The notes under the pieces: generated by a model
Seen by the model: the letters and a program-made list of their open reading frames with translations, nothing else
The model's database searches: none
Told to the model about the DNA's origin: nothing
In this document: piece by piece, positions 63,797 to 64,000 of the stretch
Position numbering within the stretch: the stretch's first letter is position 1
Layout of the letters: every line of letters starts with the position of its first letter
Program-made: the position numbers and the translations under genes
Origin: Gaetbulibacter sp. 4G1
Lineage (GTDB): Bacteria; Bacteroidota; Bacteroidia; Flavobacteriales; Flavobacteriaceae
Length of the DNA: 64,000 nt
Direction: 5' to 3'
Assembly (NCBI RefSeq): GCF_002741945.1
Contig: NZ_MDVN01000022.1
Coordinates: 744,001-808,000, forward strand

Positions 63797-64000
63797 ATGA
63801 AAATTGTAAAACATATTTTCTGGACTCTGTACCGTGTTTGGTTCTACATTCTTGTAGCATTGCCTATACTTATTATGTTTCCAATTCTTCTAATTTCAAT
63901 CTTAAAAGAGTCTTGGTATCCCTTCTTTTTTAAATTGGCAAGATTCTGGGCAAAAATCATTTTAATTGGCATGGGTTTTAAAACCATTATAAAGCACGAA
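63797..64000 (+). CDS. 1-acyl-sn-glycerol-3-phosphate acyltransferase, N-terminal part (runs off window)
   Basis: The first 68 codons are in the window. The visible part has a basic start, a strong membrane helix (about 12-32, WFYILVALPILIMFPILLIS), then FFKLARFWAKIILIGMGFK leading towards the catalytic HX4D, which lies beyond the window. This spacing and the preceding helix match PlsC-type enzymes that make phosphatidic acid. Identification rests on the membrane segment and its typical neighbour motif, not on the active site. Confidence 0.72.
   Translation, partial: MKIVKHIFWTLYRVWFYILVALPILIMFPILLISILKESWYPFFFKLARFWAKIILIGMGFKTIIKHE

Overview
The window is from a low-GC member of the Bacteroidota, most likely a marine Flavobacteriaceae. 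This rests on several independent signs: a TTTG-N19-TAnnTTTG promoter in front of the ATP synthase operon and TAnnTTTG boxes in front of many other genes; almost no Shine-Dalgarno sequences; a SprE/PorW gliding and type IX secretion lipoprotein; Bacteroidota-only families (DUF4837, DUF4254, DUF4292, DUF5687, CCDC81-like HU-SPOR); an atp operon without atpD and atpC; and dispersed GTCATTCCTG-type intergenic repeats. No rRNA, tRNA, CRISPR array, insertion sequence or phage gene was seen. No gene-free stretch exceeds 300 bases.

Layout: 1-8.8 kb is a housekeeping segment (SRPBCC-like tail, pgk, mltD, DUF4837 lipoprotein, tatA, M23 peptidase, GH3-like adenylating enzyme, DUF6909). From 8.8 to 34.9 kb lies a surface polysaccharide locus: a Wzz-like protein; a deleted rmlBA scar followed by intact rmlC and rmlD; wecB and wecC; a Wzx flippase; a pyruvyltransferase; three Wzy/ligase-like membrane proteins; several glycosyltransferases; an acetyltransferase; a CapK-like adenylating enzyme; two unfamiliar helical proteins; a formyltransferase-like protein; a polysaccharide deacetylase; a WecG/TagA glycosyltransferase; UDP-glucose dehydrogenase; UDP-glucuronate decarboxylase; the initiating phosphoglycosyltransferase; a GT2; and a second, divergent CapK. 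The middle of this locus (about 15-28 kb) is visibly richer in A/T runs than the flanks and its genes overlap tightly.

34.9-43.2 kb holds purD, upp, small membrane proteins, DUF4254, a GT9 glycosyltransferase, a ferredoxin-domain reductase and an ABC exporter pair. 43.3-52.2 kb holds sprE, a bactofilin and the F0F1 ATP synthase cluster (atpZ, DUF6168, atpB-E-F-H-A-G), which has a strong terminator hairpin between atpE and atpF and a repeat insertion between atpA and atpG. 52.2-59.2 kb is an envelope cluster (lipoprotein, second flippase, dut, sugar nucleotidyltransferase, TPR protein, DUF4292 lipoprotein, EnvC-like protein). 59.3-64 kb holds a small lipoprotein, acyl-CoA thioesterase, HU-SPOR protein, dprA, trpS, a GlsB-like membrane protein and the start of a PlsC-type acyltransferase.

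Together the polysaccharide genes suggest a Wzx/Wzy-type polymer. WecB/WecC would supply UDP-ManNAcA, Ugd plus the decarboxylase would supply UDP-GlcA and UDP-xylose, and the polymer would be decorated by pyruvyl, acetyl, formyl and possibly acyl or aminoacyl groups. The dTDP-rhamnose branch is incomplete here because rmlB and rmlA survive only as fragments.
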